Shown in pieces: positions 35,400 to 44,021 of a DNA stretch of 64,000 nt. The position numbers and the translations under genes were made by a program. Each line of letters begins with the position of its first letter. Within the stretch, counting starts at the first letter, position 1. The DNA comes from Fervidicoccus fontis Kam940. Lineage in GTDB: Archaea; Thermoproteota; Thermoprotei_A; Sulfolobales; Fervidicoccaceae. Under the pieces are notes generated by a model. The model was not told the DNA's origin, did not search any database, and saw nothing but the letters and a program-made list of their open reading frames with translations. The DNA lies in NCBI RefSeq assembly GCF_000258425.1, contig NC_017461.1:1255207-1319206 (forward strand), read 5' to 3'.

Positions 35400-36702
35400 T
35401 TTCCGCCTTTTCGGCGCTCTTCTCCTGCCTTTCCGCTGCCATTTCAGCAAATGCCTTTTCAACCTGCTTGTCTCCTACAATGACTGCCGCTTCTTCAACC
35501 GTTATTCCGTAGGACCTACATATTTGGACGAAGTGGGGTGGTGAAAGTCTGTAGATGGACCTTAAATAGGGCAGGAGATCCTTTTTGCTCTTTGAAGTAG
35601 ACTGGCTGAGCCTTTTGGAAAGCTTTTGAAGGGAAGAGTTTAAAAGCTCTCTGCTCCTCTTTGTTTCCGACAGCATTTTCAGCTTGGATGGGTAGTTGTA
35701 TTTTAGCCACTTGAACTTGGTCTTTTTCCTGGAAAATGATATCGCTGGGCCGATCATCTCCGTTATATATGCGAGGAAGTCATAGTTTCCCGTCTTCTTA
35801 ATAATTCCCCTGTAAACATCTGCCCTTGAAAGCGCTTGAAAGGCCAGATAAGCGTCCTCGGGATCTGTGAGCTGAACGGGTATGTTTTCGGAGAGCCATT
35901 CAATAAGCGTATCAGTATCAACCTCGCTGTGCGATATTGCATTTCTGCTCTGCCATACATATTTTGAAGTGAATATATTCCTTAGGGTGTCAAATGGGTT
36001 GAGCTCTCTATCTCTGTAGTATGTTAGCTCTGTTGCGAGCTCCTCATTCACCTTTCCGTAGACCTCAGCTATGCTTTGAAGGTCATTTATGCAGGCTCTC
36101 AGATCTCCCCTGTTTTTCTCGTAGATGACCTTCAGCCCAGCATCCTCGCACTCCACTCCCTCTCTTTCGCATATGATTTTAAGCACTGTGAGCACGTGTT
36201 TCTGATTCAAGTTCTTAAGCTCTATCATCACAGCGAGGTCCCTGATGGGCTTCAAATCAGGATGAAATGCGTTGTTCGCTGTGAGAATTATAGGATTCTT
36301 CGTCTGCGTAATGAGCTGCACGATAGCCTCAATGCCTCCCTTATCTCCAGTTGAGGAGAGCCCATCAACTTCATCGAGAAGTATAAGCTTCTTCCTTCCA
36401 GTGAGCGTTCCCTGGATCGCTGAGTTGTAGACCTTTCTGTATATGTCGTCCCTCCTCCTGTAATCGCTCGCATTAGTTTCAACTATTTCGTAGCCGTAGT
36501 CATTGGCCAAAGCTTCAATAAGAGAGGTCTTTCCGACCCCTGGAGGACCGTAGAGAAGAACAGCCTTTTTTGTGGGAGCCCTCTTCTCCCAATCCTTTAT
36601 CCATGAGGTTATGATCGCGACAGCAGTTTCTTGGTTTACGTATTCTTTCAAACTCTTAGGCCTGTACTTTATAATCCATGGGAGGCCTTTTTCTGCACTC
36701 AT
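35326..36702 (-). CDS. rfcL: Replication factor C large subunit
   Basis: About 458 residues, an AAA+ subunit of the clamp loader that opens PCNA. It has Walker A LLYGPPGVGKT, Walker B LILLDEVDG, then the RFC collar, a basic region, and a C-terminal QTQLF that resembles a PCNA-interacting (PIP) peptide. Met at 36702 follows GAGG by 8 nt and comes after the rfcS stop; the longer frame to 36747 would overlap rfcS. Confidence 0.93.
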   Translation of the reverse strand: MSAEKGLPWIIKYRPKSLKEYVNQETAVAIITSWIKDWEKRAPTKKAVLLYGPPGVGKTSLIEALANDYGYEIVETNASDYRRRDDIYRKVYNSAIQGTLTGRKKLILLDEVDGLSSTGDKGGIEAIVQLITQTKNPIILTANNAFHPDLKPIRDLAVMIELKNLNQKHVLTVLKIICEREGVECEDAGLKVIYEKNRGDLRACINDLQSIAEVYGKVNEELATELTYYRDRELNPFDTLRNIFTSKYVWQSRNAISHSEVDTDTLIEWLSENIPVQLTDPEDAYLAFQALSRADVYRGIIKKTGNYDFLAYITEMIGPAISFSRKKTKFKWLKYNYPSKLKMLSETKRSRELLNSSLQKLSKRLSQSTSKSKKDLLPYLRSIYRLSPPHFVQICRSYGITVEEAAVIVGDKQVEKAFAEMAAERQEKSAEKAEISRTQAKRAKGRTSKKRGGQTQLF

Positions 36703-36716
36703 GAAATTTTCCTCTT

Positions 36717-37697
36717 TCAAATCCTCTTTCTGAGCAGGACAAGCCATGCGAGGAAGCTGTTCAGCTGTATCTCGTCATCGCTCCCTTCAGTTATCCTGAA
36801 AAGTATCTCCCCTGTGTAATCAGCGATCATGAGCTTCATCTCCTCAGACAAATCTATTTCATTGCTGAAGATCTCCTTGTGGATCTGCTTTATAACATCG
36901 ACTCCACTTAGTCCATAATCCATCATGAGCTTTCTCAGCCTCTCTCTTGCTCCGTTGAAGTCTCCGCTTAATGCTAAATTCAGCATCTCTCTTATCTCCT
37001 TTGGATGTGCCAAGCCGACTACTTTGTATACCGTATCAACTGTCACCTTACCTATGGCGCTAGCAGATTGGAGAACATTGATGGCCTTTCTCATATCTCC
37101 CTCGCTGATCTCAAACACCGCTTCCAGCGCGCTTTCTTCGTAGCTTACAGATTCATTTTCCAGTATCCACTTCAGCCTCTTTATCACATCCTCCTTCTTG
37201 AGCGGAGAGAACCTGAAGAGGGCGGTCCTTGACTGAATTGGCTCGATTATTTTGCTTGGATAATTTGCAATTAATATGAATCTGCTGGTGAGAGTGAAGT
37301 TCTCCATCATCCTCCTTAAAGCCTGCTGAGCATCAGAGGTGAGGTTGTCAGATTCGTCAAGTATTATGAGCTTGAAGGGCACCCCTCCAACAACGCTCGT
37401 CCTTGCAAACTCCTTTATCTTCCCCCTTATGACGTCGATCCCCCTCTCATCTGAGGCATTGAGCTCAAGAACGAACTGCTGGTAGTTCTTACCGTATAGG
37501 TCGTGTGCAAATGCGAGAGCTGCAGTGGTCTTCCCTGTCCCAGGAGGACCGGCGAACAGCATATGAGGAGCGTTCTTCTCCTTTACAAACTTCTTAAGCC
37601 TTATTATCGTCTCCTCCTGATCCACGATCTCATCTAGAGATCTCGGCCTATACTTTTCAGCCCATAACAAGTAATTTTCCGAATTTTCATCCGACAT
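36717..37697 (-). CDS. rfcS: Replication factor C small subunit
   Basis: About 326 residues, forming the four small positions of the RFC pentamer. It has AEKYRPRSLDEIVDQ, Walker A FAGPPGTGKTTAA, Walker B LIILDESDNL and the SRC-like arginine finger in SRFILIANYPSKIIEPIQSR. ATG 37697 is preceded by GGTGA at 9 nt; an upstream start at 37727 is less likely. rfcL follows 14 bp after it. Confidence 0.95.
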   Translation of the reverse strand: MSDENSENYLLWAEKYRPRSLDEIVDQEETIIRLKKFVKEKNAPHMLFAGPPGTGKTTAALAFAHDLYGKNYQQFVLELNASDERGIDVIRGKIKEFARTSVVGGVPFKLIILDESDNLTSDAQQALRRMMENFTLTSRFILIANYPSKIIEPIQSRTALFRFSPLKKEDVIKRLKWILENESVSYEESALEAVFEISEGDMRKAINVLQSASAIGKVTVDTVYKVVGLAHPKEIREMLNLALSGDFNGARERLRKLMMDYGLSGVDVIKQIHKEIFSNEIDLSEEMKLMIADYTGEILFRITEGSDDEIQLNSFLAWLVLLRKRI

Positions 37698-37861
37698 ACA
37701 GGTCACCGCGCGCTTAAGGGAAAGCACACAAAAACAAAATAAGCTTGATTATTTTTAAATGCGGAAACGTATTTATACTTTATTGCAGTGATAAATGGGA
37801 AACTTTGGAAATCTTTTTTAACATGTAGTAATTTTTTATATATTTAAAAAGGGTGATTTTG

Positions 37862-38362
37862 GTGAACGAGGTAAAGATATTCTATGTTAACATCCCTGTG
37901 CCGGAGGACGTAAACGTCATAATCGGTCAGTCTCACTTCATTAAAACTGTAGAAGATCTTTACGAGGTTCTAACTACTTCGAGTACGTGCATAAAGTTCG
38001 GAATAGCATTCAACGAGGCAAGCGGAAAGAGGCTCATAAGATACGATGGAAATGATGAAGAGCTCACTCAGATGGCGGTAGATGCAGCTAAATCCATAGG
38101 GGCTGGGCACGTTTTCGTAATATATATAAGAAATGGTTGGCCTATCAACGTTCTAAATGCGATAAAGCACGTCCAGGAGGTATTAAACATATATGTTGCA
38201 ACGTCCAACCCTGTTCAGGTGATAATAGGAGAGACGGATCAGGGGAGGAGCGTCCTCGGAGTGGTTGATGGATATACCCCACTCGGAGTTGAGGGAGAGG
38301 AGGATAAGAAGGAGAGGATAGAGTTCTTAAGGAAGATCGGTTACAAGAGAGGATCCGCTTAA
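37862..38362 (+). CDS. Adenosine-specific kinase-like protein (PF04008)
   Basis: About 166 residues, full length for this archaeal and bacterial family. Conserved segments are [63 protein letters not shown] and [29 protein letters not shown]. The family has been described as adenosine kinase from structure-led work on a Pyrobaculum member; physiological role is unclear. TATATATTTAAAAA (37829-37842) predicts transcription near 37856-37862, so GTG 37862 is a probable leaderless start; GTG 37853 is the longer option. Confidence 0.8.
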   Translation: MNEVKIFYVNIPVPEDVNVIIGQSHFIKTVEDLYEVLTTSSTCIKFGIAFNEASGKRLIRYDGNDEELTQMAVDAAKSIGAGHVFVIYIRNGWPINVLNAIKHVQEVLNIYVATSNPVQVIIGETDQGRSVLGVVDGYTPLGVEGEEDKKERIEFLRKIGYKRGSA

Positions 38363-38427
38363 TTTTTTATATAACTAAAAAGCTAAATTAACGTTTTTAT
38401 AGCATGATAATTAATTTGGTGTAAGTT

Positions 38428-38988
38428 TTGCCTCAAAAAAACAATGAGAAGAAGAATGAAAGTCCTGTAAAGGCTGTAGCATACATAAACGTATATACCC
38501 CAGAAAGCATAGAGGTCAGGGGGATAAAGCTTAAAGCGTATGTTTTAAATGACAAAGAGAGTGCAATTAAAGAGATCACAGCACCATCAGTTTTAGATAT
38601 AGTAAGCAAAGCTAGAGAGATTTTGAAGAAGCATTTAAGCGGCGAGCTCAAGAATCTGAGCGGTGGGCTCATAACTGTGGACATCTCCGGAAAGGGCTTT
38701 TCCTTTTACTATGGGGAATACATAGGGGAAGAGAGAAATAAGGAGCTCCTTTTTCCCAGGCCGGCAAAGTTACTGAAGATTGGATACTATGTGAATGAAA
38801 ACGGAGAAATGAAGAGGAAATTGGCAAAAAAGAGCTTCGATAAGGAGTATTATGTATATGAAGGAGAGATCCAGTTCCCTCAGGGGATTGAGGGGATCGT
38901 CTTGGCAACAGAATACGGAAGCAGGAGCATCTTCAGATCGGGAACCGGCAATGAAGTGGCAAGAAGTAATAAGGAACAGCAGAACTGA
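38428..38988 (+). CDS. Uncharacterised protein upstream of a JAMM-motif gene
   Basis: A 186-residue protein starting at TTG. Not recognised. It has a basic N-terminal tail (QKKNNEKKNE type), a predicted alpha/beta core with AVAYINVYTPESIEVRGIKL and GGLITVDISGKGFSFYYGEY, and no cysteines, membrane segments or known motifs. The final 38 bp overlap the start of the following JAMM-motif gene, so the two are likely translated together and may work together. Confidence 0.6.
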   Translation: MPQKNNEKKNESPVKAVAYINVYTPESIEVRGIKLKAYVLNDKESAIKEITAPSVLDIVSKAREILKKHLSGELKNLSGGLITVDISGKGFSFYYGEYIGEERNKELLFPRPAKLLKIGYYVNENGEMKRKLAKKSFDKEYYVYEGEIQFPQGIEGIVLATEYGSRSIFRSGTGNEVARSNKEQQN

Positions 38989-39670
38989 AGGTCTAGCAGA
39001 GAAGTGCATGCTCATCCTCGCTTCAGAGGATGTTGCAGAGGAGACGGGGGTCCAGCCTCATTTGGACTTCTCCTCACTGACCATATATTCTGAATCCTCG
39101 GACAGCTATTTAGAAGATTATGTAGCTCAAAACTACTCTGAGAATATTAAGATACTCAGTGAGCCACCTGATTCAGGCTCACTTCCTCTGGAATCCTCAT
39201 ATTCCGAATACCTCAATATGGTTTTAAGGGAACTGGCAGACTTATTGATACAGGTTGTGAAAAGAACTGATAGCATAGATACCGAGCACGCTTTATTCCT
39301 TACGAAGGAAGGCGATCTTATCGTTTTGGAGGGAGAAAGGCAGAAGGTCGTCCTTCCAGAGCTTAAAACCTGCCTCTTCCTCCACACTCATCCAAACGGC
39401 GTCTGCCTTCCTTCGAAGAGGGACATTCAAAGCGCATCTAGTTTTTTCATGAACGGAGGGATCCTTTTCCTCATTCTATCAAGCAGGTGCTTTTTCTCCA
39501 TGTATAGAAGCTCTCTTATAAATGAAAATGACGTTTATGCTTTAAAGAGGCTGGAGAATGAGGTTGAAAAGGCTTACCTCAAAAGCTTCAATCCGATAGA
39601 ATATTTCAACGAAAGCTTAAAAGGGAGCAATATAAAGGTCAGAATCCTCCCTCCTCCCTTCGGTATTTAA
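38951..39670 (+). CDS. JAMM/MPN+ motif metallopeptidase-like protein
   Basis: A 239-residue protein. Residues 145-158 read HTHPNGVCLPSKRD, an exact JAMM zinc motif (HxH, 7 residues, Ser, 2 residues, Asp) placed in a short beta-alpha-beta context, with ALFLTKEGDL strands before it. JAMM proteins remove ubiquitin-like modifiers (Rpn11, archaeal HvJAMM1) or act in other hydrolyses (RadC). The N-terminal 100 residues are not recognised. Met 38951 is chosen because upstream codons lie in the preceding gene. Substrate is unknown; no ubiquitin-like gene is adjacent. Confidence 0.65.
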   Translation: MKWQEVIRNSRTEGLAEKCMLILASEDVAEETGVQPHLDFSSLTIYSESSDSYLEDYVAQNYSENIKILSEPPDSGSLPLESSYSEYLNMVLRELADLLIQVVKRTDSIDTEHALFLTKEGDLIVLEGERQKVVLPELKTCLFLHTHPNGVCLPSKRDIQSASSFFMNGGILFLILSSRCFFSMYRSSLINENDVYALKRLENEVEKAYLKSFNPIEYFNESLKGSNIKVRILPPPFGI

Positions 39671-41346
39671 GCGCTGAAAATGCTGTTTATTATGGACATC
39701 AAAATTTCCGATCCCTTTTTCCTTGCCATTACCGCTTCTATTAGGTTGGTGTGCGGGTAGAGGTCGTTGATATCTACAGTCTCCTTGTTGTCGAGCTCAA
39801 TTGATTTATCGCTGTATGCGCTATCGATCCTTTCTATTATTTTCCTTGAAGCTTCTTCGCCTATAAGCCCAAAGCTCGCCTTAAGCCTTATCATTTCTTT
39901 CGCATTCTGGTAAGTAGACTTAGCGATATCGTCTTTGCTCATGTATCTAGTGCTGTAATTCAGCATATACCTCCAGTCTCTATTGTTCTTAATGAGGCTG
40001 TAGTGCCCATCAAAGCTCCTGGTTTCCAGATTATATCCGAACCTTTCAGGGTAGTTGAACACCAGCGACCCTGGATCGACGAATGGTGCAAGAGGAGCTA
40101 CGAAGTAATCTATCTTTCTAGCATTTTTCTTACCGACTACATCGCTTAAGATGTGTCTGATGTATTGAGGAAGCATTGTTGAATCCTCAAATGTCTGCTC
40201 TGGCAGCCCTATCATAAAGTAGAGATCGAGCCTGGAAAAATGCATGGAGACGGTGCTTCTTATGAAGTCTTCCAGTTGCTTGTTTGAGTACGGCCTTCCG
40301 AACCTCGCTCTTACATGCTCATTGTGAGTCTCAGGACTTATTTGGAGGTAGACATCCGTTTTTAAGTTATCGAGAATCTTCAAGAGCTCTATAGATGGAG
40401 GCCTGAAGAACTCGAAGAATACCCCCGAATCGATTTTTGAATCATTGAGCTCCCTAACGAGATTTTCAGTGAAATTCATTCCCATAAAGCTCATATCGCC
40501 AATGAAGAAAACCGGTATCTTCATGTATTCCTGCATCGTGGCTACTTCGTTCATAACAGTCTTAAGGCTCTTTTTTCCAAGCTCGCCCCTGCCGAGGTAC
40601 TTCTTAAATGTGTAGTTAGATCCTCCGCACGTTACACAGCTATACCTGCAACCTTTAAATGATATGACCGCCCCGATCGGATCCGTAATGAAGTTGGCAA
40701 AAGGGATGAAGCCGACTGGATCTGAGGAGGAGATCACGTGATTTAAGAGAGCATCATAATCGACTCCGAACTCATCGAGGTTGCTGTATGCGTGGTTCAA
40801 TGCATTGACCTTCACGGTTCCGTTATGCCTGTAGGCTAAATTGGGTATATCTTCAATCTTTTCTCCTCTTCCAGAAATATGACGTATCAGCTTCTCGAAA
40901 ATCGGCTCAGAAGTATCCCCTAAAATTACGTAATCGATCCATGGGTATTTCTCCATTATTTCTCTGTGGAAGATAGTGGCGGAAAACCCCCCGAGCACAA
41001 TTTTCGCGTTGGGATTCAGCTCCTTTATAATCCTCGCCGACTCAATTGCTCCATGGGCGTGGACTAGCCAGTGCAGGTCTATTCCGTATAGGAGGCTGTC
41101 TGAACTCTTTATGTAGTCGGAAAAGCTGTATGACTCGTTAAGAATCATTAGCGCAGCGGCGTTGTGTATCCCTACGCTGTAACCTCTTTTTATGAGGTAA
41201 GTCGCAATAGAGAGGAATCCATATGGATACATGTCGAAGACCGGAGAGGAGGGGACTACATCGCTAACAGGACCGAATGCCCTTTTCTCTTCTCTGAAGT
41301 ATTGATAGCTTGGAGGGTGAATGAGCAGAAGATCGAGCGTCTTCAA
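39667..41346 (-). CDS. B12-binding domain radical SAM protein
   Basis: A 559-residue protein. The N-terminal region (about 1-160) has the Rossmann order of a B12-binding domain (LLLIHPPS, GFLSIATYLIKRGY, AKIVLGGFSAT, YVILGDTSEP), although the DxHxxG cobalamin loop is not evident. The radical SAM core follows with CRYSCVTC (CxxxCxxC) near residue 237, then LQISPETHNEHVRARFGRPYSN. Such proteins methylate unreactive carbons or do related chemistry; substrate unknown. It converges on the JAMM gene with a 4-bp overlap. Confidence 0.8.
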   Translation of the reverse strand: MKTLDLLLIHPPSYQYFREEKRAFGPVSDVVPSSPVFDMYPYGFLSIATYLIKRGYSVGIHNAAALMILNESYSFSDYIKSSDSLLYGIDLHWLVHAHGAIESARIIKELNPNAKIVLGGFSATIFHREIMEKYPWIDYVILGDTSEPIFEKLIRHISGRGEKIEDIPNLAYRHNGTVKVNALNHAYSNLDEFGVDYDALLNHVISSSDPVGFIPFANFITDPIGAVISFKGCRYSCVTCGGSNYTFKKYLGRGELGKKSLKTVMNEVATMQEYMKIPVFFIGDMSFMGMNFTENLVRELNDSKIDSGVFFEFFRPPSIELLKILDNLKTDVYLQISPETHNEHVRARFGRPYSNKQLEDFIRSTVSMHFSRLDLYFMIGLPEQTFEDSTMLPQYIRHILSDVVGKKNARKIDYFVAPLAPFVDPGSLVFNYPERFGYNLETRSFDGHYSLIKNNRDWRYMLNYSTRYMSKDDIAKSTYQNAKEMIRLKASFGLIGEEASRKIIERIDSAYSDKSIELDNKETVDINDLYPHTNLIEAVMARKKGSEILMSIINSIFSA

Positions 41347-41505
41347 AGCTATCTACCTTTTTCAAATTACAATTTTAAAATATTTCAATTAGGTAATTTA
41401 ATAAAATTTCTCGCCTCTTTTCAAAATAAGGGAGCGTATAATACTTTCGGTCAACTACTTATTTAAACTAGAAAGTGATCTTTAGATCTTGTATGACAAT
41501 TATTT

Positions 41506-41518
41506 TGCACCTGGTGCA
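41506..41518. promoter_or_regulatory. Perfect palindrome just ahead of orc1/cdc6
   Basis: TGCACC-T-GGTGCA, 13 bp, ends 5 bp before the TTG start. A TATA-like TTATTTAAA (41459-41467) would start transcription near 41490, so the palindrome lies in the short leader. It may be an autoregulatory operator. I saw no origin recognition box here. Confidence 0.4.
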
Positions 41519-41523
41519 CGGGA

Positions 41524-42747
41524 TTGCCCTCGGTAGAGAAAATTATAGAAGATGAGATATCCTCTCCCTCGGTCTTCAAAGAGAAGCACAAGCTATATCC
41601 GGAGTACACTCCATCAAGCCTCCCCCACAGAGAAAAGCAACTTAAGCAGCTGGCGCAGCTCTTTAAGAGCTTCTTCTCATCCCCGGGCGAAGAAATGCAG
41701 AGAGTTATGCTCGTCGGAAGCTTTGGGACGGGCAAAACCGTTACTTCTAAGCTTTTTGGAGCTTCCGCCTCCTCTCTTGCGAGCAGGAACGGAATAAGGC
41801 TCAAATACGTCCACGTGAATTGCTATAAATCCAGGACGCTCCCTCAGATCATCTATAACATTTCCCTGGATTTGGGAATAACTTTGCCGCAAAGGGGGCT
41901 GAGCGCACAGGAGCTTATGAGGGGACTTATAGAAGAGCTCGAAAGGAGAAATACATATGCGATAGTTGCCCTGGACGAGTTTGACTACTTCGCGCTCATG
42001 AGCTCAGGTCTGAACTCGATCTACGTATTGGTCAGGGCATATGATGAGTACGTAAACAAAAAGAAGAGGCTGCACTTCATATTCATTTCGAGGAGCATAA
42101 GCACACTCGAGAATATCGACCCATCGTCTTCTACGTACTTTCTCAAGAACATAGTTGAGTTCTCTCCATACACTTATTCTGAGCTTTACGACATTTTGAA
42201 GGAAAGAGCTGATGAGGCGCTATACCCAGGGGTTATAAGCGATGATGAGCTTAAGTACATATCGATGATTGAAGGCTACGACAAGGGAGGGAGCGGAAGC
42301 GCCAGAACGGCGCTGGAAATACTGGTAAGAGCGGGAGAAAGCGCAGACAGCGAAAAGAGGAGCTCAATAACTCTAGATGACATAAGAAAAGCACATGTAA
42401 TTGTTAAGCCTGAGCTAGCTATGCTTCAGGACCAGGTGAGCGCTCTAGACAGGCATGAGCTCGTGCTCTATCTTTCAGTCATAAAGGCGTTGAAGGGATC
42501 GGGCTCAGGCTTTGTGAGGATCGGGGATGTCGAAAAAATCTATAGGGTCCTCTGCGAGGCCTACAATCTACAGCCGAGAAGGCACACTCAGGTTTATACG
42601 CACATACTCGAGCTTAGAAGCATGGGGTTCATTCAAACGAAGAGCAGCGGGAAGGGATTCAGAGGAAAGAGCACTCTCATCGGAATAAGCGCTGCCCCGC
42701 TGTACGTTCTTGAATCTAAGGTCGAAGAGCTTCTCAAGAGGGAGTAA
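41524..42747 (+). CDS. cdc6: Orc1/Cdc6 replication initiator
   Basis: A 407-residue AAA+ initiator. It has an N-terminal PHREKQLKQL sensor segment, Walker A LVGSFGTGKT, Walker B IVALDEFDYF, sensor 1 FIFISRS, and the GSARTALEILVRAGE sensor 2 region. A C-terminal winged helix (about residues 315-400, QVYTHILELRSMGFI) binds DNA. It starts at TTG 41524. Its sequence looks divergent from the more canonical Orc1 paralogues (for example no typical NR..E...L). A small HTH gene follows after 2 bp. Confidence 0.88.
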   Translation: MPSVEKIIEDEISSPSVFKEKHKLYPEYTPSSLPHREKQLKQLAQLFKSFFSSPGEEMQRVMLVGSFGTGKTVTSKLFGASASSLASRNGIRLKYVHVNCYKSRTLPQIIYNISLDLGITLPQRGLSAQELMRGLIEELERRNTYAIVALDEFDYFALMSSGLNSIYVLVRAYDEYVNKKKRLHFIFISRSISTLENIDPSSSTYFLKNIVEFSPYTYSELYDILKERADEALYPGVISDDELKYISMIEGYDKGGSGSARTALEILVRAGESADSEKRSSITLDDIRKAHVIVKPELAMLQDQVSALDRHELVLYLSVIKALKGSGSGFVRIGDVEKIYRVLCEAYNLQPRRHTQVYTHILELRSMGFIQTKSSGKGFRGKSTLIGISAAPLYVLESKVEELLKRE

Positions 42748-42749
42748 AA

Positions 42750-43007
42750 GTGGAGGAAATAGTGGGAAGCATAGGGAAGGTCAAGATACTGAAGGTTATA
42801 TACAAATTGGGAGAGGTGAACATCACGAGGATTTCTAGGGAGACTGGACTAAACCACAAGTCCGTTTCTATTCACTTGGAAGAGCTCAAGAAAATGGGAA
42901 TAGTATATGAGAGGAGGTTCGGAAGGGTCAGGATGCTCTCTCTAAATTATTTAAATCCGAAGGTCCTCGTACTATCAGACCTCCTCAACTTTCTGAACGA
43001 TGAATGA
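42750..43007 (+). CDS. Small winged-helix DNA-binding protein
   Basis: An 85-residue ArsR/MarR-like winged HTH with GTG start. Helices match IGKVKILKVIYKLGEVNITRISRETGL, then the recognition helix NHKSVSIHLEELKKMGIVYERRFGRVRMLSL. It lies 2 bp after orc1/cdc6, so it is likely co-transcribed and could control initiator expression or bind with it. No sensor domain. Confidence 0.78.
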   Translation: MEEIVGSIGKVKILKVIYKLGEVNITRISRETGLNHKSVSIHLEELKKMGIVYERRFGRVRMLSLNYLNPKVLVLSDLLNFLNDE

Positions 43008-43175
43008 GGCTTCTTGGTTGAAGCTTTATAGCTATTGAGACGCGTCCTCATCGCACAGATCAATGTGCCTTCTGACCGAGGGGAGGGCGAGAGATCTAGT
43101 AAAAGAATTAAAGTAGGGATGCAGATTATTAAATTGGTGAGTGAATTTTAATTATTAATAGGGAAATGAGAGGGC

Positions 43176-44021
43176 ATGAGCGAAACGGGACAGCAGGCAG
43201 CTGTGGAAAGATTGAAGACTGGAGTTAAAGGCTTCGACGAGCTCATTGAGGGGGGAATACCGAGGGGCTTTTTCATCTCCATAGTTGGAGAGCCGGGCAC
43301 CGGCAAGACCATATTCTCTATACACTTTGCTTGGGAGGGGATAAAGGAGAGCGATAGGGTGATATATGTAACCACTGAGGAGAGCAAGGAGAGCATAGTT
43401 CAGCAGGCATCTCAGTTCGGAATGAACTTCAGAAAGGGGCTTAATGAGAAGAAGATGATAATTATAGATGCATTGATGAAGTCCAAGGAAGAGGAGTGGA
43501 CGCTCAACGATCTAAATATCGAGGAGCTCGTGAGCAAGGTAATAGAGGCTAAAAAGGCTCTAGGATACGGGAGAACGAGGCTCGTAATCGATAGCATGAG
43601 CGCGTTTTGGATAGATAAGCCCGCCATGGCGAGGAAGATGAGCTATTACATAAAAAGGGTGCTCTACAAATGGGATGTAACAGCCTACCTGATATCTCAG
43701 TATGCGGTTACAACTGACCTCGCATATGGTTTTGGACTCGAGCATATCGCAGACGGGATAATACGCTTTAAGAAGATACTCTCAAGAGGCGTTCTCAAGA
43801 GGTACGTATTGGTTGAAAAGATGAGACAGACAAATCATGACCTCACGTCCCATGAAGTGTACATAAAGCCCGGAATTGGTATGGAGATAGGTCCCGGTAC
43901 AGAGAAGAAGAGGGAGGATTTCAGGATCAATCCAGAAGTCGCAAAGAAGATGGTTGATGCGAAGAACAAGGGGATAAGGGAGTTTTTGGGCGAGGAAGAG
44001 AGCGAATGGCCAGAAAAGTAG
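43176..44021 (+). CDS. KaiC-like RecA-superfamily ATPase
   Basis: A 281-residue single-domain KaiC relative. It opens with RLKTGVKGFDELIEGGIPRGFFISIVGEPGTGKT (family start and Walker A), then VIYVTTEESKESI, and the Walker B RLVIDSMSAFW. ALLDRAN-like oligomerisation segments are absent. Archaeal KaiC-like proteins of this size have been linked to signalling and to DNA repair, but the role is not settled. It overlaps the next radical SAM gene by 16 bp. Confidence 0.85.
   Translation: MSETGQQAAVERLKTGVKGFDELIEGGIPRGFFISIVGEPGTGKTIFSIHFAWEGIKESDRVIYVTTEESKESIVQQASQFGMNFRKGLNEKKMIIIDALMKSKEEEWTLNDLNIEELVSKVIEAKKALGYGRTRLVIDSMSAFWIDKPAMARKMSYYIKRVLYKWDVTAYLISQYAVTTDLAYGFGLEHIADGIIRFKKILSRGVLKRYVLVEKMRQTNHDLTSHEVYIKPGIGMEIGPGTEKKREDFRINPEVAKKMVDAKNKGIREFLGEEESEWPEK

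Noticed and set aside
43008..43175. C/D box sRNA between the HTH and KaiC-like genes
   Set aside because: GATGA and CTGA boxes occur but about 80 nt apart, with no credible C' box.
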